Positions 10,201-23,264 of a DNA stretch of 64,000 bases are shown here, in pieces. Position 1 is the stretch's first letter. Every line of letters starts with the position of its first letter. The DNA comes from Lantana camara. Its lineage: Eukaryota; Streptophyta; Magnoliopsida; Lamiales; Verbenaceae. The notes beneath the pieces were generated by a model, which saw only the letters and a list, made by a program, of their open reading frames with translations, did no database searches and was not told where the DNA came from. Location: positions 36,489,001 to 36,553,000 of the forward strand of contig CM074855.1 in assembly GCA_037501455.1 (NCBI GenBank), given 5' to 3'. Both the position numbers and the translations under genes were made by a program.

Positions 10201-11528
10201 CATGCAGAAGAACGAGAAACAGGCAAAGGCAAAGAAACAGATATAGCACTCGAAAGAAAGGAGTGAGTAGCTCCCGGATCAAACAACGTATGAATGTTCG
10301 TGCCATGTATGCAAATGGTACCTTCAACTACCGCGGCTGGATCAATATCAGCATCCTGCTGCTCACCATCCAAAGCATAAGCACGAGCCCTAATCAGTGG
10401 TCTCGGTGCTCCCGGTGGTGGTATCCTACGATCCGGACAGCCATCTACCAAATGCTCATCGCTCCCACAAAGTAGGCATAGACCCAAACGCCTCCTGCAG
10501 TTATCATAGATGTGTGTCCTCTGTCCACAGAAGGTACAATAAGGTCTCTCGGGGGTTGGTGGCAAAGCTGGAGCAACTGGAGCAACTGGAGCTCGAATCA
10601 CTGGACCTGCTGGTCGGGGCTTCTTCCCTGGGCCCTGTGGAGCTGGTGGTGGAGAAGAATAAACCATCGGCCTCTTGCCTGAAGCAGAACCCGAGCCAGA
10701 ACCCTTATACCCTGATCCGGCACCTCTGAAACCTGATCCAGAACCCCTGAATCCTGATCCTGACCCTGAGCCCGAACCTGAACCTGAACGGTAGGTAGAT
10801 CGCCTCGCATTCACTGAATCCTCAACCAATAGAGCCTTCTTGGTAGCCTTCACCCAGGTACTCGTGTTGACTGCCTCAATCGCTACCTGAATATCCGGTC
10901 TAAGGCCCTGAACAAACTGCATCGCCTTATGGAAATCATCACTCGCTATATTAGGAGCATAGCGGGACAATCTCTCATACTCAGCGATATACTCTGAAAC
11001 TGACCGGCTTCCCTGCTTGAGCTCTGTAAATTCCTTCAATCTTCTAGTGCGAGAAGATGGAGGAATGAACTTGTTTCTGAATTCTCTGACAAACACTTCC
11101 CAATTCACTTCCTCACCTGCTGCCTCTAACACTATCCGGGCACTCTCCCACCAGGAATAGGCCTCACCCTGAATCAAAGAAATGGTACAACGGGCCTTCT
11201 CCTGAGACTCACAAGGAATGAGCTCCCAAACCCTCTCGATCTCCCTGAGCCACTGCTCAGCCTGAATATCATTACCTTTATAAAACTTGGGAGGATGCTG
11301 GTTCTGGAACTCCTTAAAGACAGCTGAAATCTGTACCCCTGGCTGTGGTGGGGGAACTGGTGGTGCTGGAGGAACATGATCCCGGACTCTCTGATCAATA
11401 AGACCCACCACTGCGTTCATGAAGTCCTGTGGCTGAGCCTGAGGAGGTGGAGGAGGAGGTGGTGATCTCTCCCTGCGATGATGTCGATGTCTAGGAGAAC
11501 GATCACGGTGATGTCTATCGCGAGCCAT
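7260..11528 (-). CDS. Gag-Pol polyprotein of Tekay-type element B
   Basis: A single 1,422-residue frame runs from an ATG that is also the start of the truncated copy. Order of parts: Arg/His- and Pro-rich N-terminus; Gag core about 95-240; Gly-Ser repeats about 246-284; two CX2CX4HX4C zinc knuckles (331-344, 351-364); protease with DPGATHS (Asp417); reverse transcriptase with Asp683 and FIDD (Asp747/748); RNase H with Asp893, Glu930, Asp955; integrase with H1093/H1100/C1130/C1133 and D1163, D1224, E1260. These enzymes copy the element RNA and insert the DNA. The frame ends early at TAA 7260-7262, losing the chromodomain. Otherwise every catalytic residue I looked for is present, and SDRDHRF replaces the usual SDRDPRF near the second integrase Asp. 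No separate gag stop or frameshift is seen. Confidence 0.95.
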   Translation of the reverse strand: MARDRHHRDRSPRHRHHRRERSPPPPPPPQAQPQDFMNAVVGLIDQRVRDHVPPAPPVPPPQPGVQISAVFKEFQNQHPPKFYKGNDIQAEQWLREIERVWELIPCESQEKARCTISLIQGEAYSWWESARIVLEAAGEEVNWEVFVREFRNKFIPPSSRTRRLKEFTELKQGSRSVSEYIAEYERLSRYAPNIASDDFHKAMQFVQGLRPDIQVAIEAVNTSTWVKATKKALLVEDSVNARRSTYRSGSGSGSGSGSGFRGSGSGFRGAGSGYKGSGSGSASGKRPMVYSSPPPAPQGPGKKPRPAGPVIRAPVAPVAPALPPTPERPYCTFCGQRTHIYDNCRRRLGLCLLCGSDEHLVDGCPDRRIPPPGAPRPLIRARAYALDGEQQDADIDPAAVVEGTICIHGTNIHTLFDPGATHSFLSSAISVSLPLPVSRSSACYVVSTPFGGSLESDRVFREVPVSIEGRVFLSDFIELPMTYYGSILGMDWLYRHSATVDCRAKKVQLGSDLVVGWSSKTVPLLSFSEAHKLVREGATGFIAYILNKPKDQSKLEETEVVKEFPEVFPEELDSLPPEWEIEFVIDLYPNAEPYSKTPYRMAPAELKELKTQLDALLEIGYIRPSSSPWGAPVLFVKKKDGTLRMCIDYRELNRMTIKNKYPLPHIEELFDILQGSKVYSKLDLRQGYYQLRIRAGDISKTGFNTRYGHYEFVVMPFGLTNAPAAFMDMMHRIFRPFLDKFVVIFIDDILVFSKSAEEHARHLQLVLRTLKEHQLFAKFSKCEFWIDRVSFLGHVISGNGLEVDPSKIESVLKWEKPRNASEIRSFLGLAGYYRRFVNFSKLAAPLTRLTKKNVKFDWNEDCEKSFTFLKEKLVSAPVLALPEGSEGYAVYTDASKEGLGCVLTQKGKVIAYASRKLKEHEKNYPTHDLELAAVVFALGKWRHYLYGVSFEIFTDHKSLQYLFTQKDLNMRQRRWMERLEDYDCTIKYHPDKANVVADALSRKASVSSLEVGESSGIEPIVLKARVSNISVQPELKHMLFEAQSTDLEVQRLVAKARADPECPFGFDETGLLRFKNRVVVPEELKRVLLEEAHRSAYSIHPGGNKMYKDLRQYYWWRGLKKDVAEFVKHCLTCQKVKAEHQKPGGLLQPLPIPEWKWEQVTMDFVSGLPKVKGGFDGIWVIVDRLTKSAHFLPVRMSYKIRKLAELYNREIVRLHGIPISIVSDRDHRFTSRLWRELQEVLGTKLQFSTAFHPQTDGQSERLIRYLEDLLRACSLDFQSSWHDQLPLIEFAYNNSFQASIGMAPYELLYGRKCRSPLFFDLEEWKWTKQEGVKKGEKLEKPSKAVEAMIEKVQLIKQRMKSAQDRQKSYADRRRRDLEFEVRDRVFLKASPRKGFARIGKGGKLKPRYLGPYEILERIGEVA

Positions 11529-11770
11529 CCTGAAATCAAGTCACTATTATGCATGTTCGATTAGTAATGCCAATGTGTGCAAGTAATTCATAAATTACAC
11601 ATAAATTCAGAAATTTAGCAAGTCATCCCAAATTCAAATAAGTCAAGTAGGTTCAAGTATCAAATAACGATGCAAGACTCTCAAATTGACACTTAGTTCC
11701 TATGCCGTGCGACCTAGACTCACAAGACACGACACTAGAGACCCGGTTTTGCAAACGGGCTCTGATACCA
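11529..11770 (-). other. Leader and primer-binding site of the full B unit
   Basis: The tRNA-iMet primer site is at 11759-11770, eight bases from the LTR end at 11779. About 230 nt of untranslated leader separate it from the gag ATG. It matches 4117-4358. Confidence 0.85.
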
Positions 11771-11778
11771 CCGTAGGA

Positions 11779-14337
11779 TGTAGCACCCGGAACGCCAGGC
11801 ACCACATCCCCCGCACTATAGCTCCAATCCACATATGAAATGGACAATCCATACATGAATGAAAGCTATAGCGAACGGGAGACAATAAAATGACTCAAGG
11901 CTAGGCGGGTACCCTCAATTTAAAACCGACCAATAAACAAGTCAGAGTATTAAAAAGCGGAAGCAATAACATTCATTCGATACGTATAGGTACCATATTT
12001 ATTTATTTACTTATAGGTACCATCACTCACACTATTTATACATCAATCTCCCAACAATATAGATAACAAGGCGATATACAAAATATCCCAAATGTCTATA
12101 CATACAAAATGTGGGAATGAAGTGTGCTAGACCCAAATTTAAAGACCACTAGACTCTAAATTCCCGCCTAGCACGCCCTGCAAAACACTGAAAGTTGAGG
12201 TGTCAGTCCAACACAGACTGAGCGAGGGGTATAAATAAATATAAGCGCACATACATGCAAGTCATAACCTCGGGTAATAATTTTGGAAAAGCAATACAAT
12301 CTAATAGGTTAAAAGAGATACTATCACCCGAGATTACAACTATTCCAGTTTCAATTCAATCAATTCAATTCAATCAATAGTGGCCCGGCGAGTGGGGCAA
12401 TTCTCCAACCTTACACCGACTGTGTACAATCAATCAATCAATTATTAGGTGATTAGGTGATCAAGCAATTCATTAATGTGCACAATTAGCAGTTTCAATA
12501 ACGCCTTCTTCCTCCGGGTGATGGTGGGATTGCAAGGCCCCACCATCCAATCAATCTGGGCAGAGGGTACATGAATCCCTAAGCCCGGAACTCCTTCCTC
12601 CCCTAATCTCCTAGAGGGTTCAGGGGTCATCCCAGTTTGGTGAGGATAGCTCTCGAGTTACCCGTCAGCCCATGCTTTCCCGGTTGGCTCGAGTCACTAC
12701 CCTCGGGCCCACAGTGCAATACAATACTCGCCAAAACAATCAATCAATCAATCAATTTCTTCAATAGTTCGGTAAAACATTTGAAAACCAATCTCATTTG
12801 AAAACTTATAAGTATAATTATAGGTTTTGGCTTAAAATTCACATAGGGTTGTACGGGTCCTATGTATCTAAAATTAAACCTCACCTGAACGACCCAAAAT
12901 AAACCAAGGAAACAGCTCACGGGGCCTGCTCCTCGTCACCAGGAAGCTGGTCTGTGCAAGAAAGACAATTGTCCGTGAAACACGACTCAAAATGTACCAA
13001 ATATGACGAACGGCAAAATGCAACGAAACAACGGGAAAAATACAATGCACCATGAAAATATCACGTTTCAACATGTATGCGATCATATAACATCAATTAG
13101 GGGTCAAAGAAATGAATGGAGGATGATGCTAAAATTTTAATTTTATGCAGTAGCTTTTGCTATGCATTCGCCGTGGGAACGGCCGTTCCGGCCTTCCCTT
13201 GAAAATGGGAAGGGCCGTTCCCATGGCTCAGAAAACGCGCGCCAGCGTTTTTAATTTAAAACGCGTTTTGGCTGGGAAGGGCCGTTCCGGCTCGCAGGCC
13301 AAAGTGGGAACGGCCGTTCCCAGTCTCGCTGGCCTAGTCTCAGCATCATGGGAACGGCCGTTCCAGTTTTGAACTGGGGCTGGGAATGGCCGTTCCCAGA
13401 ATACGTGAGCTTCTGTAAATGCAGAACAGAACAGAGCAACCATGGCAATCACACAAACAACCACAAAAATGGCTTCAAGCCAAGTTCAAATGCAAATATT
13501 AGATGCAATAAATATGCTAACCTACATATTGATCAATAACAAGTCATAAAAACACATATTTGCACATTAGATCATCAAGAATTCATCAATCCAAACCCAC
13601 ACACTCCATCATGCTCCAAGTTCATAGAACTCAAGATATATACATCAAACTCAAGCTTAATGACCACAAACATATTTCCAACACCCAATACACAAAATAC
13701 TCAAGCCAATACAAAGCCCTGTATATCATACATATTCAATAAAATCAACCAATCTCCATAATTACCTCAAATGGAAGAAATGAAAGCTAAGATGATGAAG
13801 TGATGTTGAGGATGCTTGTATGGTCACAAATCCCACAAAAATTGATGCTTGCAATATGAAATCTTCACTCTTCAAAATGAGGGTTTGATTGGTTGAAGGA
13901 AGGAAGAAAATGGAGCAAGATGATATGTTTGTATGAATAAAGAAGCAAATGGTACGTGATGTTGCTGCTATGAAACAAGAAGGAATGGCCAATTTGCAAT
14001 TAAATCCCTTCATTTATTAAGTTATGCAATTAAGTCCAAATCCCATTTCAAATGATCAATTAGGTCCAATGCAATTAGATCCCATATTCATGCAAATGAG
14101 CAATTAAGGACCTAAAAGAAATAAATCACATTCGGGAAAATAATTCACATTGCAATCACGTTCACTTTACGATAAATGTGATATGATATGAATTTTCAAT
14201 AAAATTTTAAGAATATAATTTTATAAAATTGTGTCATGAAAGGAAAATGAATTAAATGGTCAATTAATAATTAAATTACAACTCTCAAACGCACACGTGT
14301 CGTTCATACCTGAAATGCCGAAAGCTGGGGCGTTACA
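11779..14337 (-). mobile_element. Element B 5' LTR, right copy
   Basis: This 2,559-bp LTR is almost identical to 4367-6925. Its outer end (TGTAACGCC in sense) abuts the element A LTR remnant at 14338. No target duplication can be read because the other end of the insertion was deleted. Confidence 0.93.
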
Positions 14338-14474
14338 CACACAAAACACGTATTGGCATATAAAGAAGTGTTTGCCTATAATCAATCGTATATTATTCAA
14401 AGATTGTCTGTGATGCAAGAAAAGTCCCAAAGCAGATTATGTCGAATCGGCTTTCTAGGGCACTATTCCTAACA
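14338..14474 (-). mobile_element. Element A LTR, 5' terminal portion
   Basis: It matches the reverse complement of the first ~130 bp of A2, ending in attcctaaca (sense TGTTAGGAAT). Identity to A2 is visibly lower than for 2205-3690. Immediately beyond it, C-type LTR sequence resumes mid-LTR, so A is inserted in the 5' LTR of C. Confidence 0.75.
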
Positions 14475-15849
14475 ATTAATTGTACACAAGAATATTTCTA
14501 TGACATGATATCATATCTTATACCTTCATATCATATTCATAGCATTGCCGTGCGTCATATATGGTTCATTTGGGGTCTTGAGTCTCACGAACAAGTTACA
14601 TTGTCTTTTGCACAGTTTTCTCCAGGGCGGAGATGCCGGGTTCATAGGACACTTTCAAGTCTTCTTGTCTTCTTGGTTTTGTTCGGTAAGATACGTACAG
14701 GTGGGTTTCTCTTCTACTCAGATAAAATGACCCGATATATCTCCCTATGTGAAAAGCTTTAAGCCAAAGTGATACGATATATATATATATTGAGTCTTTT
14801 ATCGAGTAAATGATTGCAAACATAAAGCCCTTATTTCTTGAACCCTACCAAATGTTTGGCGAGTAATGAATGAATGATTGATTGCACTGAATGGGGCCCA
14901 GGGGCTTGGTGTGAGTGGGGACCCGAGGAGGCAAGGGCTGACGGTAAACCCTCACACTAGTCCCACTATTGAACGGCGGTACCGGACCTCGTCAGGAGAT
15001 TGGCGGGGAAAGGGAGCTGAGTGCCATCTGGGGAGTCATGTAACCCCTTTTGGTCAATGATTGGATGGTTCGGGCCGATCACCCGGCCATCAACCGGAGG
15101 AAGAAGGTGTATATGACCGATTGAATCGAATCGATTGATTGTGCACAAAGAATGATATGCATGAACGGCTTAATGAATGAATGATTATTGATTTACACGT
15201 GGTGTTGGTTGGAGTTGATGCACGCCCACTCGTCGGGCCACAAAAGACCTAAAGAATGGAAATGAACGTTATAATCCCTTTTGATGACTTCTTTATTTTA
15301 CTCACTTGGGAACTGCTCTAAAACCTTCATTTGGGATTATAACTTGCATGTGAATGTTAAATATTGTTGTATACCTTATTTACGCCTCTTTTTATACCCA
15401 CCAGTCTCGTATAGACTGAACCCGGTTTGTTTTCAGTTTCTTTGCAGGTTGGAGTGCTAGGCGGGGAGTCTAGTTCGTCAGGTCTATGGGTTAAGTTTTG
15501 GGTCATTTCATCTGCATCTTGTAACTTGATTGAATTTGCTAGAATGGATAAATGTATAACTTTGATTGTGATTATGGATTTATGTTATGAACGAATTTTC
15601 GAGAACAGGGGGTTGTGCTAATTGAAACTGTTAGGTGGTTTGAAGTAGTACGAGATTATATGCTATGCTTTTGCTTTGGCAATTATCCTTGTTCTTTTGA
15701 TGTGGTTGCGAAGGTTTAGTTCCCGCCTAGCCTAAGGAGTGAGTGAGTCCCCGTTCACCCTGATCTAGCTCGGGTGTGGATTGTCCATTTCATATTCGGG
15801 TCGGGTCTCGGTGCGGGGGATGTGGCACCTTTCCGGTTGGGGTGCTACA
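14475..15849 (+). mobile_element. Element C 5' LTR, 3' part
   Basis: It is close to identical to 21190-22570, the 3' part of the C 3' LTR, and ends GGGTGCTACA. The missing 5' part should lie left of the window, beyond element A. It retains a candidate middle exon start (TTGCACAG, about 14617) and a final 3' splice site motif (TTTGCAG, about 15448). Confidence 0.88.
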
Positions 15850-18800
15850 TCCTTAAGTGGTATCAGAGCCGGTTGCAAAACCGGTGTTCTCGTGTCGTGA
15901 TTGAGTCAGTCTAGGTCGCACGACTTAGGAACTATGTGACCATGTGTACATTGCATTGATCTTGAATATGAATTGCTTTGCTTTCTGAGACTTGTTGACT
16001 TATCTGCTGCACCTCTGTATGGATCAGTGCTTTTTGTGTTAAAATGTGCCATGAGCATGCACTAATTGCATGCATATATTCTTGAAATAAGTTATGAATT
16101 ACAGGTTATGAAGGTATTATCAAACCACGGCCAAGTATCATGCTAACAACGCCTTAATGCAAGTTCTTTTTGAGATACAGAGATTTCGAGATGCGTGGTC
16201 TTCATGGATCGAGCTAGATTTTAACGGTTAGGAGCTAGAATGGAAGTTCGACTTAGAGACGCAACTATGGAGGGACACTTGAAGAAATAAGAGTTGATCG
16301 GGGAATATTTATAACTCTGAAGATTGACATATGTGGCTCTCTTACATTGGATACTATAATTGAATTCAACGGAATTGTTTAACCTAAGGAACGGAGTAAA
16401 TGAACCATGAAGGTATTTGGTTTAGGGGTCGAACTATCGAAGAGGTGCCGAGAATGGAGAAGAGCCAAGTTAAAATGGGTCCGGTAGGAGTTATGCACCA
16501 AGGGTTGTCAAGAAGGATTTCTAAATAAGCCTAGTGGTTAGAAATCGAGTTTGGAAGTTAAGACCGGGAAGAGTTGGATTTCGGTGCTTTGGATTTCGAT
16601 GAAAATGGAAAACGAGTCTGGAAGGTGACAATACTACGGACACGATTTGAGTTTGTTTTTCCAAATCCAAGCTGAATTGTCGTGTGGAGGGTGAATTGGG
16701 AAATATGGAGCAACGAATGGAAATGGTAAAGAAAGGCAAAGATTCTTTGGAAGAAAATCATGCGTTTAAGTAGAAGCAATTGGAAAACAAGTTCAATACA
16801 CCAATTGAAACTCATAAAAGATGATCACGGAAATTTTGATCAAGGTAATGACTAGAGGTAGGGGTTAATCTTCGAGGAGAAATTTGGATGTCAACCCTGT
16901 GGACGTAGAAGAATTTGTGATCAAGAGAGTGGAATCCCGGACATGGAGGGTACAAATTGATGCACAAGGATTCTTAGAAATCTTGAAGACCGTGGGAAAA
17001 ACGAAGCATGATCAGCAAGCCAAAGTAACCTCGTGATTGGAGGAACGAGGAAAAACTACCGAGCTAACAACTTACCACCTTGGTGACAGGTTCCAAAACA
17101 TTCATAGCACGTGCATCATATTCCGCATCAAGTATTTATTCTTCCTTATTTATGTTCGTACGTATATTTCTAATTGATTTCGTTGCTCTAAGGTGCTGCA
17201 TATCTAACTGTTGTAATTGTGCCACATGCATCGGCATATTAACCCGACATGCATTTTAGTGTCTATTTGATAGGAAGCTCCTTCATCTCACCCATTAAGT
17301 ATTATCTTAACCGATTCAACTCCGAATTTAGATGAAAGAAATAATGGAGTTGCATAGGTAGGTGAAGTTGGAGAAAATAAAGAAATTCAAATAAGGGGCA
17401 GGTTGATGGCAATGGGATTCAGAAAGAGAAGCGAAACTAGAGTTGGCTTCGGGGTGTGCGGATCGACCAAGAATGAAGAAAAGGGGTTTTGAATATTAAT
17501 AGCGGTAGAGGAGAAGTGGGAAAAGCCAAGACTATGGGTTGTTATCTTATTTAAAGCCCTTCCCAATGAAACTTCCATCAAGAATTCCGAGGAACGAAAG
17601 TTCGATGGAGTCCGATGTATAACGATAGAAAATTTTAAGGGGGTGAGCACGACTAGGAGGCGAATACGAAACTTGAAATCGGAACCGAAGGAATAAGAAT
17701 AACATAAATGTAATTAAGGAAGATCCGGGATTTTATGTTGGCAAGCGAAGATGAATAAGACAACTCTATGGGGTGATCAGTAAAAGCGAGTTAGGTCACC
17801 AGATTCGGGCTGAAAATTTCTCGAGGAGTGGAGAAGATAGATCCTTCAATTGTTTTGCGTAAGAAAGTCGGGTTGAAGACAAAGGAGATATGAAGGAGGT
17901 TAAGGAAAATTTCTAAGTTGAACTGTTAAGAGGAAACTGACTTCAATTTCTCATGGAAAAGTATATTGTTAATGAAGTTTGATTCCATGAGTTTAGAAGG
18001 ATTTAAGAAGAAACAGAATCAACAAGGAGGAACATGTGGAAGTTTGATTCAATTTCTGGAATCATTAGGAACATCATATTTTCGAGTAAAGAATTGCAGG
18101 GACCGAATGCTAAAATTCACCTTAAAAGCTTAAGAAAAAAAAAAAAAAAGAAGGGGGTAAATTGAACGGAAGATAGGAAGGATTTGGGTGATATACATAG
18201 TAAGGTTGGGAATAAACTTTTAAGGACGCCAAGGATAGCTGCTTTTAATGATATGTTAGGCTTTTACGGATAGAGAGATAGCTAGGGATCTGATTTTTGA
18301 GACGGAGGATTTAAGGGTATTCGGGGAAGTCAAGCTCGGTTAGTCAGAAAAGCGTTGGGTTGGTTGAATAAAGGTTATGGAAATGATGAAATTCCAAAGA
18401 GGATTAGAAGCGGTAGAAATCCGAAGGGAATCAAGAATACAATTCGAAGAGGATCTATCATTACTTCGTTGGGGTACTCTGAAGAGTTTAAAGACAAGTC
18501 AAGCACTGAGCTCACTCCCGGGACTGACCATACAGTGGATAACAAACTCATAGCTCTAAATTATGTAACTACGGTGAACGGTACTTGTAGCATCCATGAC
18601 ACATGCATTCATGCAAATTTAATTTAAATAATTTCTATGTTATGTACTTTGATCTCTTATCCTGTTCAATTTACTTGAAGTGTTTGATAGTCAACGTGAA
18701 TGATATCTGTGACCTGCTTCGAGTGCCTTATGTGATTTTAATTATGATCTTGCGCTGTGTTGTTTGGGAGTATTGGAGACTTCCTTGCTTTTTATTTTGT

Positions 18801-18994
18801 TTGAGAGACGGGGTGCTCTCTTTGCTTGTGAGAGACGGGGTTCTCTTATTGTTGCTCGAGAGACGGGGCTCTCTCATTGTTGTTTGTGAGAGACGGGGTT
18901 CTCTCCGTGTTGTTTGCGAGAGACGGAGAATCTCTCATTATTTGTTCGGTCGAGTAGTGAATCCGAGGACGGATTCTTTTTAAGGGGGTGAGAT
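15850..18994 (+). mobile_element. Element C interior: primer site, gene-free region, polypurine tract
   Basis: The primer site TGGTATCAGAGCC is at 15858-15870, eight bases after the LTR, as in B and D. The next 3.1 kb shows no gag, protease, RT or integrase motif. The longest plus-strand frames (18355-18627, 18603-18983) resemble nothing I know. A hairpin repeat array (18803-18940) and a purine tract AAGGGGGTGAGA (about 18982-18993) precede the 3' LTR. This looks like a LARD-type passenger element mobilised by a Tekay relative. Complete decay of an older coding region is the alternative. Confidence 0.75.
18803..18940 (+). repeat. Five hairpin repeats just upstream of the C polypurine tract
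   Basis: Units start at 18803, 18830, 18858, 18888 and 18918 (27-30 bp apart). Each contains GAGAGACGG followed within a few bases by CTCTC, so each can fold as a small stem-loop. The last unit is GAGAGACGGAGAATCTCTC. Confidence 0.88.
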
Positions 18995-21900
18995 TGTAAC
19001 GCCCCAACTTTTCAGTATTTTTAAAATAGCATATGTGTTTACTAATTTGCGCAAAATTAATTAGCTTTCAGTGTTTTTGTAATTAATTTTCATTGTTTAA
19101 ATTTTTAAATAAGTGAGTAATTTAAATATATTCAATATTTGAATTGGAACTAATATGAGTAACTTGTGTGCTCCGTAATTTCGCGTTTAAATTATGTAAT
19201 TGCTTAATTAATCGCCTTTGCTAATTATTAATCGTTACTTTCATCAATTTTCCATTATATGTATTTGTTATAATTTTATTAAATACTTTAAATGGATTCT
19301 TAATTTTAATTGAATTTTGGAATATTTGAAATCTCAAAACGATTTGCATTCACGTGACAAGTTGCGCGTCGTTACTATATGAAATGAATTCGGAATTTGG
19401 TGGAAATTTAATATGTTGTAAATATGTGTGTCATGAATGTGTATGTATGCTCGTTTTACATTTTCGGATTGTTTAATTGCATTTTAAATTAATTTGGTAA
19501 AATTGGAACCAAACCGGGGGCTAACGAGCACTTAGCGCACCCTTGGTTCCGTATGTGATATCTTGAGCTTGGGAACTCGGAATCGAGTTCCGTCAATTCA
19601 TTTGAACTCGTAATGAATATTCGGGTTCAATAAATTTAACCTCATATTTTACTAAGATCATTTTGACTCCCGAAATTCAACCGAAAACCGAAACGAGTGC
19701 AAATCGGCCACCCTTAACCATTTTCAACATATCTCCCTCAAACCTTGACCAAATTAACCATGGTTGGAGGCTATGGAACCCTAGTTAAACCCAATATCTG
19801 ATCCTTACACCCCTAAACCGAAATAACCTTCACAAACAAGAGAAAAATCAGCCCCAAGCTCTGCTCCAGTTTCATCCCGTCACCATGCCCAACCTTGGAG
19901 ATTCAAGCTCAAATCTCTTTCATCTTTCATCCAACCTTCAAGGTGAGTTTAGGATTGTATTATACATTCAATATGTATCATTTTAAGCTATGCATCCCCA
20001 ATTTTGAACATGTGTGGAGGAGATTTTGAAGATATGAAGAAATAGTTAGGTTTTATGCCAATATGTTGATCTCTCTCATTCTTTGATGATTTAAGTTGAT
20101 TCCAAGCATGAATATGATTGTTTGAACTTCCTCTTTACATCCATGATCATGTATTTTATGGGGGATAAGTATTCCATGAGTTTCCATTAATGGGATTTTG
20201 AAGAAAATGTATGAAATGATCACCTATTCTTCCATCTCACGTTTGATCACCTTGGAAGCTTGTTTATATGTTGAAATGGAGTTGTTATATTGCATTTATG
20301 TGTTCATACCATACCTGAACTTGTTGGTAGAAGGTTGGTTTGGTTCTGCTCTGTTTTTCGGGCATTTTTTGTTCTGGATATGGCCGGTAGCGGCCGCGAT
20401 CGCGATTGGTGCAAAACCAGTCGTGGCCGCAACATACACACAGTTGCTGCGTTGTTTTCTCTCAGGTCGTGCCCGCGACCTGAATCCTTTGCATTTCAGG
20501 TCGCGCCCGCGACCACTGTACACTTTTGCTCACGTTAATTGCATAAATTTCATGAAAATTCGGATTTTATTAGGTCGTGACCGCGACTATTTCATGAGTA
20601 ATTTGGGTCGCGCCCGCACCCTGCATGGCTGCATTAAAATTTGTTTTTCAAACCCCATTTGCATGGCTTTAGTGGATTGTTTTTGGTTCCTTCACTTCAT
20701 TAACATGTCATATAATGTGTTAACTTGTGTGTTATGAAGTTTTATAATTTTTCGTGAATTATTTTCCGAGTTGTGGCTTCATATCTCTTTAATTCTCCTA
20801 ATGTATGCGGGCATGGATCCTTTGCGTCTAAGATGAACCCTAATTGCTTGCTATCTTTTATTTTATGACTTGTATGATATGTGTACACACTATAGGACGC
20901 GTTATGCTTGTTATTTGGAATTCTTGGATTGAATTGGCTTGATCTATGAGGGATACGAACTTAAATGAATTTAAATGGTAAACGTATGCCTTGATGCTTC
21001 TTGTTGGGATCCTAAGTGGCATCTTACTTCTTTTAATAGCTTATATGAATTGTTTACCTATTGTACTAAGGGTTAGGCGCATTATTTGAATTACTTGGAA
21101 TAATTGGGTATGATTATGAAGTGATGAACCTAAATGATTTTATATGAGTATCGAAAGGAATGCATTGAACGCTTATATGTCTTTAAGACATTAATTGTAC
21201 ACGAATGTTTCTATGACATGATATCATATCTTATACCTTCATATCATATTCATAGCATTGTCGTGCGTCATATATGGTTCATTTGGGGTCTTGAGTCTCA
21301 CGAACAAGTTACATTGTCTTTTGCACAGTTTTCTCCAGGGCGGAGATGCCGGGTTCATAGGACACTTTCAAGTCTTCTTGTCTTCTTGGTTTTGTTCGGT
21401 AAGATGCGTACAGGTGGGTTTCTCTTCTACTTAGATAAAATGACCCGATATATCTCCCTATGTGAAAAGCTTTAAGCCAAAGTGATACGATATATATATA
21501 TATATATATATTGAGTCTTTTATCGAGTAAATGATTGCAAACGTAAAGCCCTTATTTCTTGAACCCTACCAAATGTTTGGCGAGTAATGAATGAATGACT
21601 GATTGCACTGAATGGGGCCCAGGGGCTTGGTGTGAGTGGGGACCCAAGGAGGCAAGGGCTGACGGTAAACCCTCACACTAGTCCCACTATTGAATGGCGG
21701 TACCGGACCTCGTCAGGAGATTGGCGGGGAAAGGGAGCTGAGTGCCATCTGGGGAGTCATGTAACCCCTTTTGGTCAATGATTGGATGGTTCGGGCCGAT
21801 CACCCGGCCATCAACCGGAGGAAGAAGGTGTATATGACCGATTGAATCGAATCGATTGATTGTGCACAAAGAATGATATGCATGAACGACTTAATGAATG

Positions 21901-22570
21901 AATGATTATTGATTTACACGTGGTGTTGGTTGGAGTTGATGCACGCCCACTCGTCGGGCCACAAAAGACCTAAAGAATGGAAATGAACGTTATAATCCCT
22001 TTTGATGACTTCTTTATTTTACTCACTTGGGAACTGCTCTAAAACCCTCATTTGGGATTATAACTTGCATGTGAATGTTAAATATTGTTGTATACTTTAT
22101 TTACGCCTCTTTTTATACCCACCAGTCTCGTATAGACTGAACCCGGTTTGTTTTCAGTTTCTTTGCAGGTTGGAGTGCTAGGCGGGGAGTCTAGTTCGTC
22201 AGGTCTATGGGTTAAGTTTTGGGTCATTTCATCTGCATCTTGTAACTTGATTGAATTTGCTAGAATGGATAAATGTATAACTTTGATTGTGATTATGGAT
22301 TGATGTTATGAACGAATTTTCGAGAACAGGGGGTTGTGCTAATTGAAACTGTTAGGTGGTTTGAAGTAGTACGAGATTATATGCTATGCTTTTGCTTTGG
22401 CAATTATCCTTGTTCTTTTGATGTGGTTGCGAAGGTTTAGTTCCCGCCTAGCCTAAGGAGTGAGTGAGTCCCCGTTCGTCGTGATCTAGCTCGGGTATGG
22501 ATTGTCCATTTCATATTCGGGTCGGGTCTCGGTGCGGGGGATGTGGCAACTTTCCGGTTGGGGTGCTACA
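18995..22570 (+). mobile_element. Element C 3' LTR
   Basis: This 3,576-bp LTR runs from TGTAACGCC to GGGTGCTACA. It holds a candidate 5' splice site AAG|GTGAGT near 19942, six GC-rich palindromes (20388-20621), a candidate middle exon with TTCTCCAGGGCGGAGAT from about 21331 to a GTAAG at 21400, a (TA)n stretch at 21490-21511, and a final 3' splice site TTTGCAG at 22168 followed by GCTAGGCGGGG. Confidence 0.9.
20388..20621. repeat. Six-palindrome array in the C LTR
   Basis: Units vary around GGTCGCGCCCGCGACC. Centres are at 20393.5, 20426.5, 20472.5, 20506.5, 20580.5 and 20613.5. Spacings are 33, 46, 34, 74 and 33, again three pairs of near-constant internal spacing. Confidence 0.88.
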
Positions 22571-23264
22571 GACCAAGTCCAAAGGTCGAGCTCCAAAGTG
22601 CTGAGATCGATCTCCAATTGGCACAGACGGAAGGACCCGTACATAGAACACTAGGTCGATGAAGGCACGACCTACTCATTGAAAGCGAAATCAAATTAAG
22701 ATTTCGACCTCAATTCTTTCACTTTTATATCACGACAATTTGTGTAATCAAGAGGTGAAATTGATGTAAACATTCTACCTCATTTTTTGTGTAATTCACT
22801 TATCTTTAATCAAGTGTTTTTAGTTTGCAAAAAACATAAACATTCGATCTATGTTCATGTTGGATGGTTGGAAGAGCCTAAGCCTCTAACATATTCGAAC
22901 AGTTTGACTTAGCAAAATCGTAAACTTTTAAAAAATTAAAGTAAATCGATATAGGAGATTGAATAAAGCTAGCAAACATCAATGGAGCAAAAAACATCGA
23001 TTAATGGAACCAAAAGTCGACCTGACCATAAATTAAAATTAAAATTGTTTATCCAGCCACATCCAACTGTTTAGGTCATATCCCAATACTAAAATTGTTC
23101 AATATACATAATTAGTAAAACTTTTAATATTAAATAGTTTCAGTTACATTTTATGCAATTTGAGTAAATTTATAATTTTTTAATTTAATGAGAGACAATT
23201 TGCAACTTTGATTGTATGGTACAAATTGTAGTTTTCATATCTGAGAGTTCAAATGTCGTAACTG
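22571..23264. other. Unassigned AT-rich DNA between C and G
   Basis: No coding frame, LTR terminus or repeat was recognised. Short purine-rich stretches such as ggtcgagctcc near the left end could be a decayed element, but I cannot support a name. Confidence 0.4.

Larger units (their letters stand above)
3691..14337 (-). mobile_element. Element B: Tekay/Del-type gypsy chromovirus, tandem and left-truncated
   Basis: Reading on the minus strand the order is LTR (14337-11779), primer site, gag-pol, polypurine tract, LTR (6925-4367), a second primer site, a second leader and a gag start broken at 3691. The repeated part 3691-6925 matches 11103-14337 at a constant offset of 7412 bp with no indel and very few substitutions. 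This is an LTR-interior-LTR-interior tandem, not a simple insertion. The third LTR and most of the second interior are gone, together with part of the element A LTR. The clade call rests on the LTR termini, the iMet primer site, RT and integrase motifs, and the C-terminal chromodomain-like segment. Confidence 0.9.

Noticed and set aside
7260..11528. Endogenous pararetrovirus
   Set aside because: The frame has a full integrase, LTRs, primer site and polypurine tract, which define a gypsy LTR element.
15855..15875. tRNA gene fragments at the primer sites
   Set aside because: Only the tRNA 3'-end complement is present, as expected for a retroelement primer site. No cloverleaf is visible.
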